DNA from: Streptomyces tirandamycinicus
Lineage (GTDB): Bacteria; Actinomycetota; Actinomycetes; Streptomycetales; Streptomycetaceae
Assembly: GCF_003097515.1 (NCBI RefSeq)
Contig: NZ_CP029188.1
Span: forward strand, 2,161,001 to 2,225,000
DNA length: 64,000 nucleotides
Direction: 5' to 3'
Part shown: one piece after another, positions 9,000-18,352 of the stretch
Layout: every line of letters starts with the position of its first letter
Position numbering within the stretch: the stretch's first letter is position 1
The notes under the pieces: model-generated
The model's database searches: none
What the model was told of the DNA's origin: nothing
Seen by the model: the letters and a program-made list of their open reading frames with translations, nothing else
Program-made: the position numbers and the translations under genes

Positions 9000-9314
9000 C
9001 TACCGCCGGCCCGCCGGGCGGAGCAGGGCGCCGATGGGGTGCCAGAGCTCCTGGCTGAGCGGCTCGTGGGTACGCCAGAGCAGGCCGTCCGGATGGTGCA
9101 GCACCGCCGTGATCTCGTCCGGCGTCGGTGGCTCCGTGTTACCGCGCAGATACACCGCACGCAGCCCCAGGTTCCGCAGCCGTGTGAGGGCGCGCGCACG
9201 GTTCGCGGCATGCACCAGCACCCGCACCGTGCGGCCGCCGCCCGCCGGGTCGGGCAGGCCTATCGCGACCACCACACTGCCTCCTGGCAGCTTGCAGAAA
9301 CCTCCGCCGGGCAC
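9000..9314 (-). CDS. Conserved hypothetical protein
   Basis: A 104-residue protein I do not recognise beyond its presence in other streptomycetes. It has alternating hydrophobic strands and helices (VVVAIGLP, VRVLVHAANRARALTRLRNLGL, AVYLRG) followed by a Trp/His-containing tail (DGLLWRT...ELWHPIGALL). No signal peptide or TM segment. The GTG start at 9314 has a good GGGGGAG eight bases upstream; TTGACA lies further up at 9346-9341 on the same strand. Third-position GC is high, supporting coding. Confidence 0.7.
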   Translation of the reverse strand: MPGGGFCKLPGGSVVVAIGLPDPAGGGRTVRVLVHAANRARALTRLRNLGLRAVYLRGNTEPPTPDEITAVLHHPDGLLWRTHEPLSQELWHPIGALLRPAGRR

Positions 9315-9540
9315 ACCGCATCACTCCCCCGTGAGCTAGCTGTCAATAAGAACGTCATCAGACGCACCTAAACACGATCGGCCGCCGCCCGCTAGAGGGC
9401 AGCCGCATTTCACCCTCTGACCTGGGGTTTCGTCCGTCTGCCACGGAGAGCTCCACCCTCCCGGCACTATCAAGCCACCTCCCGGCCACCCGTTCCTTCA
9501 TGCCTGCGTCAACAAAAGGACGCCCTGCGGCAACGGCGGA

Positions 9541-9578
9541 GCGGGGTGCCCGCGCGACGAACGCGCGGACACCCCGCT
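9541..9578 (-). terminator. Terminator of the M6 protease gene
   Basis: GCGGGGTGCCCGCGCG and CGCGCGGACACCCCGC form a 16-bp stem with one mismatch and a short loop, 18 bases past the protease stop codon. Confidence 0.7.
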
Positions 9579-9595
9579 CCCTGTGCGGTGCCAGG

Positions 9596-12028
9596 TCACC
9601 TGACCGAAGGGCCGACCTTGACCGTGATCGTCTGGCCGTTCCTCGGCTCCTTGACGATCGAGATCCTGGTGTTGGTGTCCGGGACCTGGACGCCGGCGGT
9701 CGGGTTCTCCTCGAACCAGTAGACGCCCTTGCGGTCGTCGAAGACCGGGTTGCCCCTGTGCGCGGCGATACGCGTGGGCACGTCCGCCTTGTGCAGGGTG
9801 AGGGCGTCCGAGCGGAAGGTGCTGAAGGTCGAGTCGAACGACTGGATGCGGTTGCGCATCGTCGTGCCGTCGGCCCACTTGAGGGCCTGGGGGTTGGCGT
9901 CGACCGGGAGGATCAGCCCCTTGCCGGGGTGCTGGCTGGTGTTGTTGTCCTTCTGCGAGGTGTCCCACAGCCAGACGAGCAGGCCGTTCTGGTACGGGTA
10001 GTGCTCCACCCAGCCGTCCTTCGGCGCCTTGAAGCCGAAGTTGTACGGGCCGACCTTGAGGGTCTGGTCGTACGAGACGTACTGGCGGTTCTCGGCGATG
10101 TAGTACTGCTCGTACTCGTCCGTGAAGGACTCGCCGATGCGGGAGAAGCCCTTGGCGGTCCAGCCGGGCGCCTCGGTCTCGGCGTTGTCGCTGAAGAGCG
10201 GGGCGCCGTCCGCGGAGACCACGATGGCGTCGGCGGCGAAGCCCTTGCCTGCGACACCGCCGTCCGTCTGGTAGCGGAAGCGGACGTCGACCTTCTTGCC
10301 GGCGTACGCGTCGAGCGAGTACACGAGCTTCTTGTGCGTGTCCGACGGGCCGGTCAGCGCCGGCTTGTCGGAGGCGTCGCGGGAGATCGGCGCGCCGTCG
10401 GCGGTGCCGTCCACGGCGGTCCAGTTGGCGCCGCCGTCCGTCGACACCTCGGTGTAGAGGTAGTCGTAGTCGGCCTCGATGTCCCACCAGCCGGTGAGCT
10501 CCAGCGACGCCGTGGACTTGCCGGTGAGGTCGACCGAGCGGGTCAGGGTGTTCTTGAGGTCGTCACCCATGTCGCTCCACCACTGCATGGAGCCCTCGAC
10601 GGGCTTCACGACGTCGGTGGTGACCTTCTTCTTCGGCAGCTCGACGACGAGGGCCTGCGGGTTCTTGGTGTTGTACTCCGCCACGCCCAGCTTGTGCTTG
10701 GACTTCGTCGCCGCCTTGGCCTTGGTGTAGTTGAGCCAGCCGAGCTGCAGCTTGTCCCAGGCGGTCATGTCGCCGGGCATGTCGCCGATCGAGTCCTCGC
10801 CGGTGCCCAGCCAGGAGCCGGACGACATCAGGGACCAGAAGCCGGTCGAGTTCTCGCCGCCGCCGGAGGTGTCGTACAGGTCGGGCAGACCGAGGTCGTG
10901 ACCGTACTCGTGGGCGAAGACGCCCAGGCCGCCGTTCTCCGGCTGCATGGTGTAGTCGCCGACCCAGATGCCGGTGTCGCCGATCTGGGTGCCGCCGGCC
11001 TTGTTGTTCGCCGGGCCGGTCCGGCCGGCGTCGGTGCCGTAGGCGTACCAGCGGTGGGCCCACAGGGCGTTCGGGCCCTCGGCGCCGCCGCCGGCCGACT
11101 CGTCCTCGCCCGCGTGGACGATCTGGAAGTGGTCGATGTAGCCGTCGGCCTCGTTGAAGTCGCCGTCGGCGTCGAAGTCGTAGCGGTCCCACTGGTCGTA
11201 CTGCGCCAGGTCGGCCTTGATCTGGGCGTCGGTACGGCCCTTGGCCTTCTGGTCCGCGGTCCAGGCGGTGACGCCGTCACGGACCGCGTCCCACACGTTG
11301 CTGCAGTTGGACTGGCCGCAGTAGTTGGAGCCGTAGCGGGCTTCGTTCCAGTCGACCTTGACCCAGTCCGAGACGGTCCCCTCGACCGAGTACCGGCCGG
11401 AGGAGGTGCGCTCGTAGTAGGTCTTCAGCGAGTGCTTGGGGTTCCCCTTCTTGTCCTTGCCCTCGCCGAAGTACAGGTCCTGGAAGTGCTGCCGGTTGTA
11501 GTCCTTCTGCCAGGCGGTCGAGTTGTCCACCGCGCGGTCCGGCTGCGCGATCTTGTTGTGCAGCGGACCGGGGGTACCGCCGTACTTCTTGACGGGCGGC
11601 TTGGGCCCGTCGCCGTCCGGGTCGTACATCGTGGTGTCGTCGACCTTGTCGCCGAACTCCACCAGGATCGTGAAGATCTTGTCGGTCTTCTCCCGGCCCA
11701 GCTCCACGTACTTCTTGTTGTCGAGCTTCACCACCTTGGACGCGCCGCGCTTCTGCACGGTCGCGTCCCCGGATATGACCTGCTCCAGGGCCGCCTGGCG
11801 CTGCTGCGCCTGCTGCTCGCTGAACGGACCCTCGAGATCGTGGTCCACATGGCCCTTGTGGGCCTTGTGGTGGTCGGAGCCGGGCGCCGGATCGTGGCGC
11901 TCGACCCCGGGAGCCCCGGAGGGCCTGCTGTCGGCCTGGGCCGTCGTGAGTGCCGCGGCCGTTGCCCCTGTCGTGGCCAAGGCCACGATCACCGCGGACG
12001 CTCTGATCGCCCGTTGCTTGCCTGTCAC
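9596..12028 (-). CDS. Secreted immune inhibitor A-like M6 metalloprotease
   Basis: An 810-residue exported protease. A signal peptide (TGKQRAIRASAVIVALATTG..., cleavage near ALTTAQA) is followed by a propeptide, then the M6 catalytic domain with the zinc motif H373-E-Y-G-H377 in FAHEYGHDLGLPDLYD and the downstream SLMSSGSWLG Met-turn. Two beta-sandwich segments with the WWDIEADYDYLYTEVSTDGG pattern follow, typical of InhA-type enzymes. It is expected to degrade extracellular proteins and may act in aerial development, when Streptomyces proteases peak. GTG at 12028 is chosen because GGAGGACACC precedes it and the signal peptide starts there. Monocistronic, with its own terminator. Confidence 0.9.
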   Translation of the reverse strand: MTGKQRAIRASAVIVALATTGATAAALTTAQADSRPSGAPGVERHDPAPGSDHHKAHKGHVDHDLEGPFSEQQAQQRQAALEQVISGDATVQKRGASKVVKLDNKKYVELGREKTDKIFTILVEFGDKVDDTTMYDPDGDGPKPPVKKYGGTPGPLHNKIAQPDRAVDNSTAWQKDYNRQHFQDLYFGEGKDKKGNPKHSLKTYYERTSSGRYSVEGTVSDWVKVDWNEARYGSNYCGQSNCSNVWDAVRDGVTAWTADQKAKGRTDAQIKADLAQYDQWDRYDFDADGDFNEADGYIDHFQIVHAGEDESAGGGAEGPNALWAHRWYAYGTDAGRTGPANNKAGGTQIGDTGIWVGDYTMQPENGGLGVFAHEYGHDLGLPDLYDTSGGGENSTGFWSLMSSGSWLGTGEDSIGDMPGDMTAWDKLQLGWLNYTKAKAATKSKHKLGVAEYNTKNPQALVVELPKKKVTTDVVKPVEGSMQWWSDMGDDLKNTLTRSVDLTGKSTASLELTGWWDIEADYDYLYTEVSTDGGANWTAVDGTADGAPISRDASDKPALTGPSDTHKKLVYSLDAYAGKKVDVRFRYQTDGGVAGKGFAADAIVVSADGAPLFSDNAETEAPGWTAKGFSRIGESFTDEYEQYYIAENRQYVSYDQTLKVGPYNFGFKAPKDGWVEHYPYQNGLLVWLWDTSQKDNNTSQHPGKGLILPVDANPQALKWADGTTMRNRIQSFDSTFSTFRSDALTLHKADVPTRIAAHRGNPVFDDRKGVYWFEENPTAGVQVPDTNTRISIVKEPRNGQTITVKVGPSVR

Positions 12029-12453
12029 TTGAAGGTGTCCTCCCCCGCGCGCCGGCGTACCGCGGTCCAAAGGAATGTGGGGTGGATCCGCTCGCGGCAG
12101 CGCGTCACAAGTGACGACATTCGACCGGAGTTGACGGAGAAAAAACAGACCTTGACTTGAACAGGCCAACTGCACTATGCAGTAGCGCGTTCCCGGATAG
12201 CGGACGCGCTACCCGCGTCCACGGGGTCGGCAGCGGCGACCCTCTCGCATCGCGGACGCCTCGTCAACAGGAGCATGCACCCGGCCGGTTCCTGAGACAT
12301 GTGACTCGATGCGCCCCCGGTGCACCGGCACCGTGGGTCAGGTCACGCTTACCGCCGGTTCCTCTCGGGCATCCACCCACGTAGGGTCGCCGGACAGGGC
12401 GACCCGTCGCGACACACCACCGACATCGATGCTTTCGAGGGACGGAAACCGTC
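12029..12453. other. Divergent intergenic region with a 14-bp palindrome
   Basis: 425 bases between the protease and the small membrane-protein gene, no gene seen. CGTCACAAGTGACG (12103-12116) is a perfect palindrome about 75 bases upstream of the protease GTG, suited to be an operator. TAGGGT at 12382-12387 could be the -10 for the rightward gene. Confidence 0.5.
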
Positions 12454-12759
12454 ATGCCGCGTCCGACTGCCGCACAGCTCGCCTACGGTTCGGCCACCGT
12501 CGTCGTCTCGACCGTCGCCATGCTCCTGCTCTTCCGCGCGACGACGGCGCTCGGGGTCGCCGCCGTCGGGGTCGCCGCTCTCGCACTCGGCCTGCTGGTC
12601 GCCGTGAACGTACCGGCGCGGAGCAGGGCGAAGGCGGCGCGCACGGCCGGTCGTAGCCGTGCGGCCGCCTTCGAGGACCGCTCCCTGCCGGAGTCCGCCC
12701 GGGTGCCCGCCGCCCGCGGGGCGGCTCACCGGGTCGGGCAGCACTCAGGTCGCCGTTGA
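12454..12759 (+). CDS. Small membrane protein, conserved hypothetical
   Basis: A 101-residue protein with two hydrophobic segments (about residues 10-28 and 31-50: GSATVVVSTVAMLLLF and LGVAAVGVAALALGLLVAV) and a basic, Ala/Arg-rich cytoplasmic tail. The ATG follows GAGGGACGG at the right distance. Function unknown. Its last 15 bases overlap the 3' end of the convergent RDD gene. Confidence 0.7.
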   Translation: MPRPTAAQLAYGSATVVVSTVAMLLLFRATTALGVAAVGVAALALGLLVAVNVPARSRAKAARTAGRSRAAAFEDRSLPESARVPAARGAAHRVGQHSGRR

Positions 12760-13569
12760 CACCACCACCGTCTTGGCTGCCTTGTCGTGCAGGCCCTGCT
12801 TGTACGGCTTGTCGACCAGAATGAAGATCAGCAGGAGCAGCGGCCACAGGCACGGGCAGCAGATCAGCTGCGGCAGCCAGAGCACCACGGCGCGGGTCAG
12901 CGAGGATCCGGTGTCGGGCGTGCTCCCGTCGTTGAGCATCGCGACACGCATCTTCATGAGCTTCTTGCCCAGGGTCTGGCCCGACTTGCGCACCATCAGG
13001 GTGTCGTAGCCGACGAACGCGATGATCGCGATGACCTGGAACACCCACCCGCCGGCATTGCCGTCCGTCACCCAGTCGCCGAAGTCGCCGTCGCCGGACG
13101 TGACCCTGTTGTAGATCCCGAACGGGATGCCGATGATCAGCAGCGGGATGGCGACGATCAGCCAGTCGACGACGCGCGCGAGGATGCGCTTGGCGGTGTC
13201 GGCCATCGGGGGCATCCCCTGCAGCGGATCGCGGCCTCCGTAGGGGTCGCCGCCGTACGGCGGGGGCGGGGCGCCGTAGGGCGAACCGGCCCCGGGAGGC
13301 TGAGGACCGCCGGGCGGCGGAGCTCCGTGCGGGCCGCCGCCGGGCGGCGGAGTGCCGTAGGGGCCGCCGCCACCGGGAGGGGGCGCGCCGTAGGGGCCCT
13401 CGCCGGGCGGCGGACCGCCCGGCGGCGGCCCGCCCTGCGGGGGACCCCCGGGCGGTGGGCCTCCGGGCGGCGTGGGCTCCTGCGGCCCCTGCGGCTCTTG
13501 CGGCTCCTGGGGCCTCTTGCGGAACGGATCGTCCTCGGGCGGCGGGCCGGACGGCCGGTCGTTGCTCAT
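12745..13569 (-). CDS. RDD-family membrane protein with Pro/Gly-rich N-terminus
   Basis: A 274-residue protein. The first 120 residues are a disordered Pro/Gly tract built from PPGGPP and YGAPPPGGG-type repeats; the rest is an RDD domain (AKRILARVVDWLIVAIPLLIIG, the conserved Arg-Asp positions, three TM helices, QTLGKKLMKMRV between TM2 and TM3, and a HDKAAKTVVV ending). RDD proteins have been linked to ion transport and to cell-envelope processes, but roles are poorly known. ATG 13569 begins the Pro-rich region. A second RDD gene lies directly upstream on the same strand with matching C-terminal motifs, suggesting an ancestral duplication. Confidence 0.88.
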   Translation of the reverse strand: MSNDRPSGPPPEDDPFRKRPQEPQEPQGPQEPTPPGGPPPGGPPQGGPPPGGPPPGEGPYGAPPPGGGGPYGTPPPGGGPHGAPPPGGPQPPGAGSPYGAPPPPYGGDPYGGRDPLQGMPPMADTAKRILARVVDWLIVAIPLLIIGIPFGIYNRVTSGDGDFGDWVTDGNAGGWVFQVIAIIAFVGYDTLMVRKSGQTLGKKLMKMRVAMLNDGSTPDTGSSLTRAVVLWLPQLICCPCLWPLLLLIFILVDKPYKQGLHDKAAKTVVVSTAT

Positions 13570-13615
13570 GGGGGCAGTGCACCCCGCGCCGCCGGGCCCC
13601 GCAACGGCTCGGGAG

Positions 13616-13688
13616 CCGTTCGGGGGACGGGAGCGGTTCGGGGGACGGGAGCCGTCCGGGGGATTGTCCGGGGGATTGTCCGGGGGAT
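13616..13688. repeat. Short tandem repeats upstream of the RDD gene
   Basis: Two copies of an 18-bp unit (GGTTCGGGGGACGGGAGC) run into three copies of a 12-bp unit (GTCCGGGGGATT). Non-coding, between the two RDD genes. Confidence 0.75.
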
Positions 13689-13723
13689 GAGGGACTGCCG
13701 GCCCCGACGGGGCCGGCGAACCG

Positions 13724-15223
13724 TCAGCCGGCCACGAACGTGTGGGCCGCCTTGTCGTGCCAGCACTGCCGCCACGGGCGGTCGAACACGCACCACAGCA
13801 CATTGAGCACGCCGACGACCAGGACGCCGAGGAGGCCGTGCACCAGCCAGCGCAGCAGGGCCGCCACGAACGACGGCGGCTGGTGCGACTCGATGTCCCG
13901 CACCTGAAGCCCCAGCAGATGCTTGCCGGGCGTGCGCCCCCACCTGGCGGTCGGCAGCGCCTCGTAGAGCGTGCCGAGCACCAGCATCGTGATGAGCGAG
14001 AGACCGAGGTGGAAGCCCGTCGTACCGTCGATCAGCCAGACGGTCACGGTCTCCCCGGACAGCTTCGCCGCCTCGATCTTCTCGTCGATGTGCGTCAGCG
14101 CGGCGGAGACGAACGGGTACGTCGCGGCGCCGACGAGCGCGCCCAGCACGACGGTGTCGATCAGCCGGGCGGCGAAGCGCCTGCCGATCGCGGCGGGCCG
14201 GGCCGAGGCCTGGGCCTGGGCGGCCAGCAGGAACGGATCACTGGCCGGGGGCTTCCAGGGAGCCACCGGAGGCTCCTCCTCCGGCTTCTGCGCCAGCCGG
14301 TGGACCTGCTGCGCCCAGGAGGCCGACCCGCCGCCCGGCCCCGAGGACACGGGCGCCTGCGGCGGTGCCGGCCGCTGGGACTGCGGCGGCCGCTGTGATG
14401 GGGGTTGCTGCTGGGCCGGCACCTCCGGCTGCGGCGGCGCCTGGGCGGAGGCCTGCGCCGGTACCGCCGTCGACTGCGCGCGGGGCGTCATCGTACGGGT
14501 CGGCATGGCGCCCTCGGCGGGCGTCGTGCCGGGCTGCGGGCGCGGCGGCCGGCCCGTGCCGGTGCCGTCCACCGGCGGCTCGGGCTCACCGGCGGGCCCG
14601 GCGACGCTGCGCACGCCGGGAAGGGCGCCGCCGGTCGGGTCCGCTCCGGTGCCCCCCTGCTCCGGGCGGTCGTCGCCGAGGGCCGACCGCCCGGCCGGCC
14701 GGTCGAACCGGACCCCGGAGTGTCCCCCGCCCTCGCCCGTACCCGCCGCCGGGCCTCCGGCGCCCGGGTTTGGTGCCGTGGCGCCCGGCCGGTCCCAGGC
14801 CTCGCCCGCGACCGGTGCCGAGGCGTCCGTACCGGAGCCGGGCAGTCCCCCCTTGCGCGGGTCCTGCGGTGCGCCCCAGGAGACGCGGCGGTCGCGGTCG
14901 CCGCCGAAGCCCGTCTGCCGTGAGGCGTCGGCCTGCCAGCCGGAGGACGGCTCCGGGGCCTCGTCCAGGAAGACGGGGCCGGTCTCCTCGACCGCCGGAA
15001 CGTGGGGGACGGGCGGCGCCGAGGCCGCCCGGGCCGGTGCGGCGGTCGCGTGCGCCGAGGGCGGGGACGCCGGCATCGTCTCGCCGTCCTTGGGCGCCGG
15101 ACGGCTGGTGCCCGGCACCCACGCCGTGCCGTTCCAGTACCGGACGTACCCCGGGATGGACGGATCGGGGTAGTAGCCGGGCGTGGGGCTGCCGTCGCCG
15201 GTTGCCGGGGTGGGGGCGCTCAT
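13724..15223 (-). CDS. DUF2510-RDD membrane protein
   Basis: A 499-residue protein with three parts: an N-terminal DUF2510 module (PGYYPDPSIPGYVRYWNGTAWV), a Pro/Gln/Gly-rich low-complexity linker of about 280 residues, and a C-terminal RDD domain (IGRRFAARLIDTVVLGALVGA, RWGRTPGKHLLGLQVRD, final CWHDKAAHTFVAG) with three TM helices. DUF2510 commonly decorates actinobacterial membrane proteins. Start ATG 15223 is placed at the DUF2510 domain; the upstream signal is weak. Its C-terminus matches the neighbouring RDD protein (HDKAA motif). Confidence 0.85.
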   Translation of the reverse strand: MSAPTPATGDGSPTPGYYPDPSIPGYVRYWNGTAWVPGTSRPAPKDGETMPASPPSAHATAAPARAASAPPVPHVPAVEETGPVFLDEAPEPSSGWQADASRQTGFGGDRDRRVSWGAPQDPRKGGLPGSGTDASAPVAGEAWDRPGATAPNPGAGGPAAGTGEGGGHSGVRFDRPAGRSALGDDRPEQGGTGADPTGGALPGVRSVAGPAGEPEPPVDGTGTGRPPRPQPGTTPAEGAMPTRTMTPRAQSTAVPAQASAQAPPQPEVPAQQQPPSQRPPQSQRPAPPQAPVSSGPGGGSASWAQQVHRLAQKPEEEPPVAPWKPPASDPFLLAAQAQASARPAAIGRRFAARLIDTVVLGALVGAATYPFVSAALTHIDEKIEAAKLSGETVTVWLIDGTTGFHLGLSLITMLVLGTLYEALPTARWGRTPGKHLLGLQVRDIESHQPPSFVAALLRWLVHGLLGVLVVGVLNVLWCVFDRPWRQCWHDKAAHTFVAG

Positions 15224-15506
15224 CACCGTGGTCCCGCATCTCCTGGAAGACATCGAGGGCATCAAGGGGGTCGAGGGGGGTAAGGGGGTCGACTCAAGGG
15301 TCCACATCTATCAGACCACCGCACCGTGCCGGGCCCGTCCCGGCGTAAGGCCCACTTTCCGGTAACGCTCCGCCGTACCGCGGCGATCGCGCGCGCCGTC
15401 ACTGAGAGGTTGGTGGCGGAAGTCGCGTAATAGTCGGCGGGGATGGCGCTCTCTCCCTGTGTGGCCCGCTCCGGGGCCTCGTACCAGGAAAGGAAGTCGC
15501 AGCCTG

Positions 15507-16001
15507 ATGGACACCGTGGTGGAACGCGAGCTGGAGCTCAAACTGGTCCTGTCGCCGGAGCGCAGTGTCCCCGTGCCGGCCAGGCTCACCTACCGGGGGG
15601 ACGACGCGTATGCCGTGCACATCACCTTCCACGTCGGGTCCGAGCGTCCCGTCCACTGGACGTTCGCCCGTGAACTGCTGGTGGAGGGGGTCTTCCGGAC
15701 ATGCGGGGAAGGGGACGTCCGGGTGTGGCCGGCGCGGGACGACGGGCGGAACGCCATCCGGATAGCGCTGAGTTCACCCGACGGCGACGCCCTCCTGGAA
15801 GCCCCGTCCGCTCAGGTGTCGGCGTGGCTCGAGCGGACCCTGCGGGCCGTTCCGCCGGGGACCGAGGCCGAGCACCTCGGATTCGAGGCCGGGCTGGCGG
15901 AGCTGCTCGCGCCCGCCCCGGCGGACGGGCGCGGCCCCTCCCCCGCCCTGGGCGGCGAGGGCCACCGGGCCCTGGACGAGCCGCAGGACGGCGAGGCGTA
16001 G
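15507..16001 (+). CDS. ssgG: SsgA-like sporulation/cell-division protein (probable SsgG)
   Basis: A 164-residue SALP family member: AYAVHITFHVG, PVHWTFARELLVEG, GEGDVRVWPA and SPDGDALLEAPSAQVSAWLERTL are the family blocks. SALPs control septation and peptidoglycan processing during sporulation, SsgB by recruiting FtsZ. By position in the S. coelicolor-like gene order this should be SsgG (SCO2924 from memory), which influences correct septum placement. The ATG follows AGGAAAGGAAG. The C-terminal 25 residues are low complexity. SALPs are restricted to morphologically complex actinomycetes, which supports the organism call. Confidence 0.88.
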   Translation: MDTVVERELELKLVLSPERSVPVPARLTYRGDDAYAVHITFHVGSERPVHWTFARELLVEGVFRTCGEGDVRVWPARDDGRNAIRIALSSPDGDALLEAPSAQVSAWLERTLRAVPPGTEAEHLGFEAGLAELLAPAPADGRGPSPALGGEGHRALDEPQDGEA

Positions 16002-16027
16002 CCGGGCTCCACGGAGAAGGTGATGGT

Positions 16028-16104
16028 CGGGGACTGGGGACTGGGGACTGGGGGACGGGGACTGGGGGACGGGGACTGGGGACTGGGGGACGGGGCACGG
16101 GGCA
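16028..16104 (+). repeat. G-run repeat (potential G-quadruplex array)
   Basis: About eleven runs of four or five G are separated by ACT or AC/CAC (units GGGGACT and GGGGGAC), between the convergent ends of ssgG and the VOC gene. The plus strand could fold into several G-quadruplexes. Confidence 0.85.
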
Positions 16105-16204
16105 TGGCCGGCCGCTCCCGGGGCGGGTGTTCGCACGCCCGGGGCGGTCGATGCCCCCGGCCGGGGGTCCGCCGGGAATCCGGCTGCCGCTTCCCGGCCA
16201 GCCC

Positions 16205-16645
<441 letters not shown>

Positions 16646-16784
16646 GGCTCCTCCTTCTCCAGCCTGACCCCTTCACGCTATGCGGCGAGCCCTGCCCCTT
16701 CCATCCGGCTCCGGTCCCGGTCCTCATGGTCCTTCGGGCCTAGGTGTTCTGTCCGGGGAGGTCGTGGACGGGTGATCCAGATCT

Positions 16785-16844
16785 CGGCGGACGGACACCG
16801 CCGGTCGAGGCGCCGGTGCCGCGACCGGCGGTGTCCGTCCGCCG
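16785..16844 (-). terminator. Strong hairpin terminator after the FAD-linked oxidase gene
   Basis: A perfect 23-bp inverted repeat (16785-16807 with 16822-16844; arms begin CGGCGGACGGACACC) with a 14-base loop, 41 bases past the oxidase stop. Confidence 0.75.
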
Positions 16845-16885
16845 CTGCGGGTCAACGCGGCCAGTGCCAGGTCAGGCACTGGACG

Positions 16886-18253
16886 CTAGAACAGCTTGCC
16901 GGGGTTGAGGATGCCGAGCGGGTCGAAGGCGTTCTTGACGGCCTGCTGCAACTCGACTCCCACCGGGCCGAGTTCGCGGGCCAGCCACTCCTTCTTCAGG
17001 ACACCCACACCGTGTTCGCCGGTGATGGTGCCGCCGAGCTCCAGCCCGAGGGCCATGATCTCGTCGAACGACTCGCGGGCGCGGGCGGATTCGTCGGGGT
17101 CGCGGTGGTCGAAGCAGACGACCGGGTGGGTGTTGCCGTCCCCGGCGTGCGCGCAGACGCCGATGGTGAGGTCGTGCTTCTCCGCGATGGCGGCGGTTCC
17201 GTCGATCATCGCGGCGAGCCGGGAGCGCGGTACGCAGACGTCGTCGATCATCGTCGCGGTCTTGACGGCCTCCAGGGCGGTCAGCGACAGCCGGCGGGCC
17301 TGGAGCAGCAGCTCGGACTCGGCCTCGTCCTCGGCGGGGACGACCTGGGTGGCGCCCGCCGCGGCGCACAGTTCCCCGACGGCGGCGAGGTCCGGGCCGG
17401 GGTCGGCGGTGTCGAACGCGGCGAGGAGCAGCGCCTCGGTCGTGTCCGGGAGGCCCATCTGCGCCATCGCGTTGACGGCCCGGATGGTCGTACGGTCCAT
17501 GATCTCCAGCAGTGACGGCGTGTGGCCGCGCTCCATGATCGCGCAGACGGCGTCACACGCGGTCGCGGCCGACGGGAACTCGGCGGCGAGGACGAGCTGC
17601 CGGGGCGGCTTCGGCCGCAGCGCGAGCACGGCTTTGACGACGACGCCCAGACTCCCCTCGGAGCCGACGAAGAGCCGGGTGAGGTCGTAGCCGGCGACGC
17701 CCTTGGCGGTGCGGCGGCCGGTGCTGAGGAGCCGGCCGTCGGCCAGGACGACCTCCAGGCCGAGGACGTACTCGGCGGTGACGCCGTACTTGACGCAGCA
17801 CAGTCCGCCGGAGGCGGTGCCGATGTTGCCGCCGATGGTGCACGTCTCCCAGCTGGAGGGGTCCGGCGGGTAGTACAGCCCGTGCTCGCCGACGGCGCGT
17901 GACAGCACGGCGTTGACGACACCGGGCTCCACGACGGCGATCCGGTCGACCGGGCTGATCTCCAGGATGCGGTCCATCTTGACGAGGGAGAGGACGATGC
18001 AGCCGTCGGAGGCGTTGGCGCCGCCGGACAGGCCCGTACGAGCCCCCTGCGGTACGACGGGCACGCGCAGTTCGGTCGCGGTGCGCATCACGTGCTGGAC
18101 CTGCTCGACGGTGCGCGGCAGGACCACGACGGCCGGGGTGCCCGCGTCGCAGAAGCTCGCCATGTCGTTGCTGTACGAGGCCGTGACGTCGGGGTCGGTG
18201 ATCAGGGCTTCGGGCGGGAGGTTCTCGCGGAGCCGGGAGAGGAGAGCGTCCAT
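16886..18253 (-). CDS. FAD-linked oxidase (glycolate oxidase GlcD / D-2-hydroxyacid dehydrogenase type)
   Basis: A 455-residue flavoenzyme. FAD_binding_4 domain: PAVVVLPRTVEQVQHVM, PVVPQGARTGLSGGA, GVV.AVLSRAVGEHGLYYPPDPSS and CTIGGNIGTASGG. FAD-oxidase C-terminal domain: CAHAGDGNTHPVVCFD and the terminal TGEHGVGVLKKEWL...AFDPLGILNPGKLF. It oxidises a D-2-hydroxyacid such as glycolate or D-lactate; no GlcE/GlcF partners are adjacent, suggesting a stand-alone dehydrogenase. ATG 18253 starts MDALLSRLRENLP. Well conserved and of full length. Confidence 0.9.
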   Translation of the reverse strand: MDALLSRLRENLPPEALITDPDVTASYSNDMASFCDAGTPAVVVLPRTVEQVQHVMRTATELRVPVVPQGARTGLSGGANASDGCIVLSLVKMDRILEISPVDRIAVVEPGVVNAVLSRAVGEHGLYYPPDPSSWETCTIGGNIGTASGGLCCVKYGVTAEYVLGLEVVLADGRLLSTGRRTAKGVAGYDLTRLFVGSEGSLGVVVKAVLALRPKPPRQLVLAAEFPSAATACDAVCAIMERGHTPSLLEIMDRTTIRAVNAMAQMGLPDTTEALLLAAFDTADPGPDLAAVGELCAAAGATQVVPAEDEAESELLLQARRLSLTALEAVKTATMIDDVCVPRSRLAAMIDGTAAIAEKHDLTIGVCAHAGDGNTHPVVCFDHRDPDESARARESFDEIMALGLELGGTITGEHGVGVLKKEWLARELGPVGVELQQAVKNAFDPLGILNPGKLF

Positions 18254-18352
18254 GATCCCAGATTGGCACCGGGGGCCATCGGTGTGAACCCGCCGCCGAT
18301 CCGCGTCGCTCCGCCGGGTGGGCACTTCGTGGGCGACCGGAGGTGGCGCACA

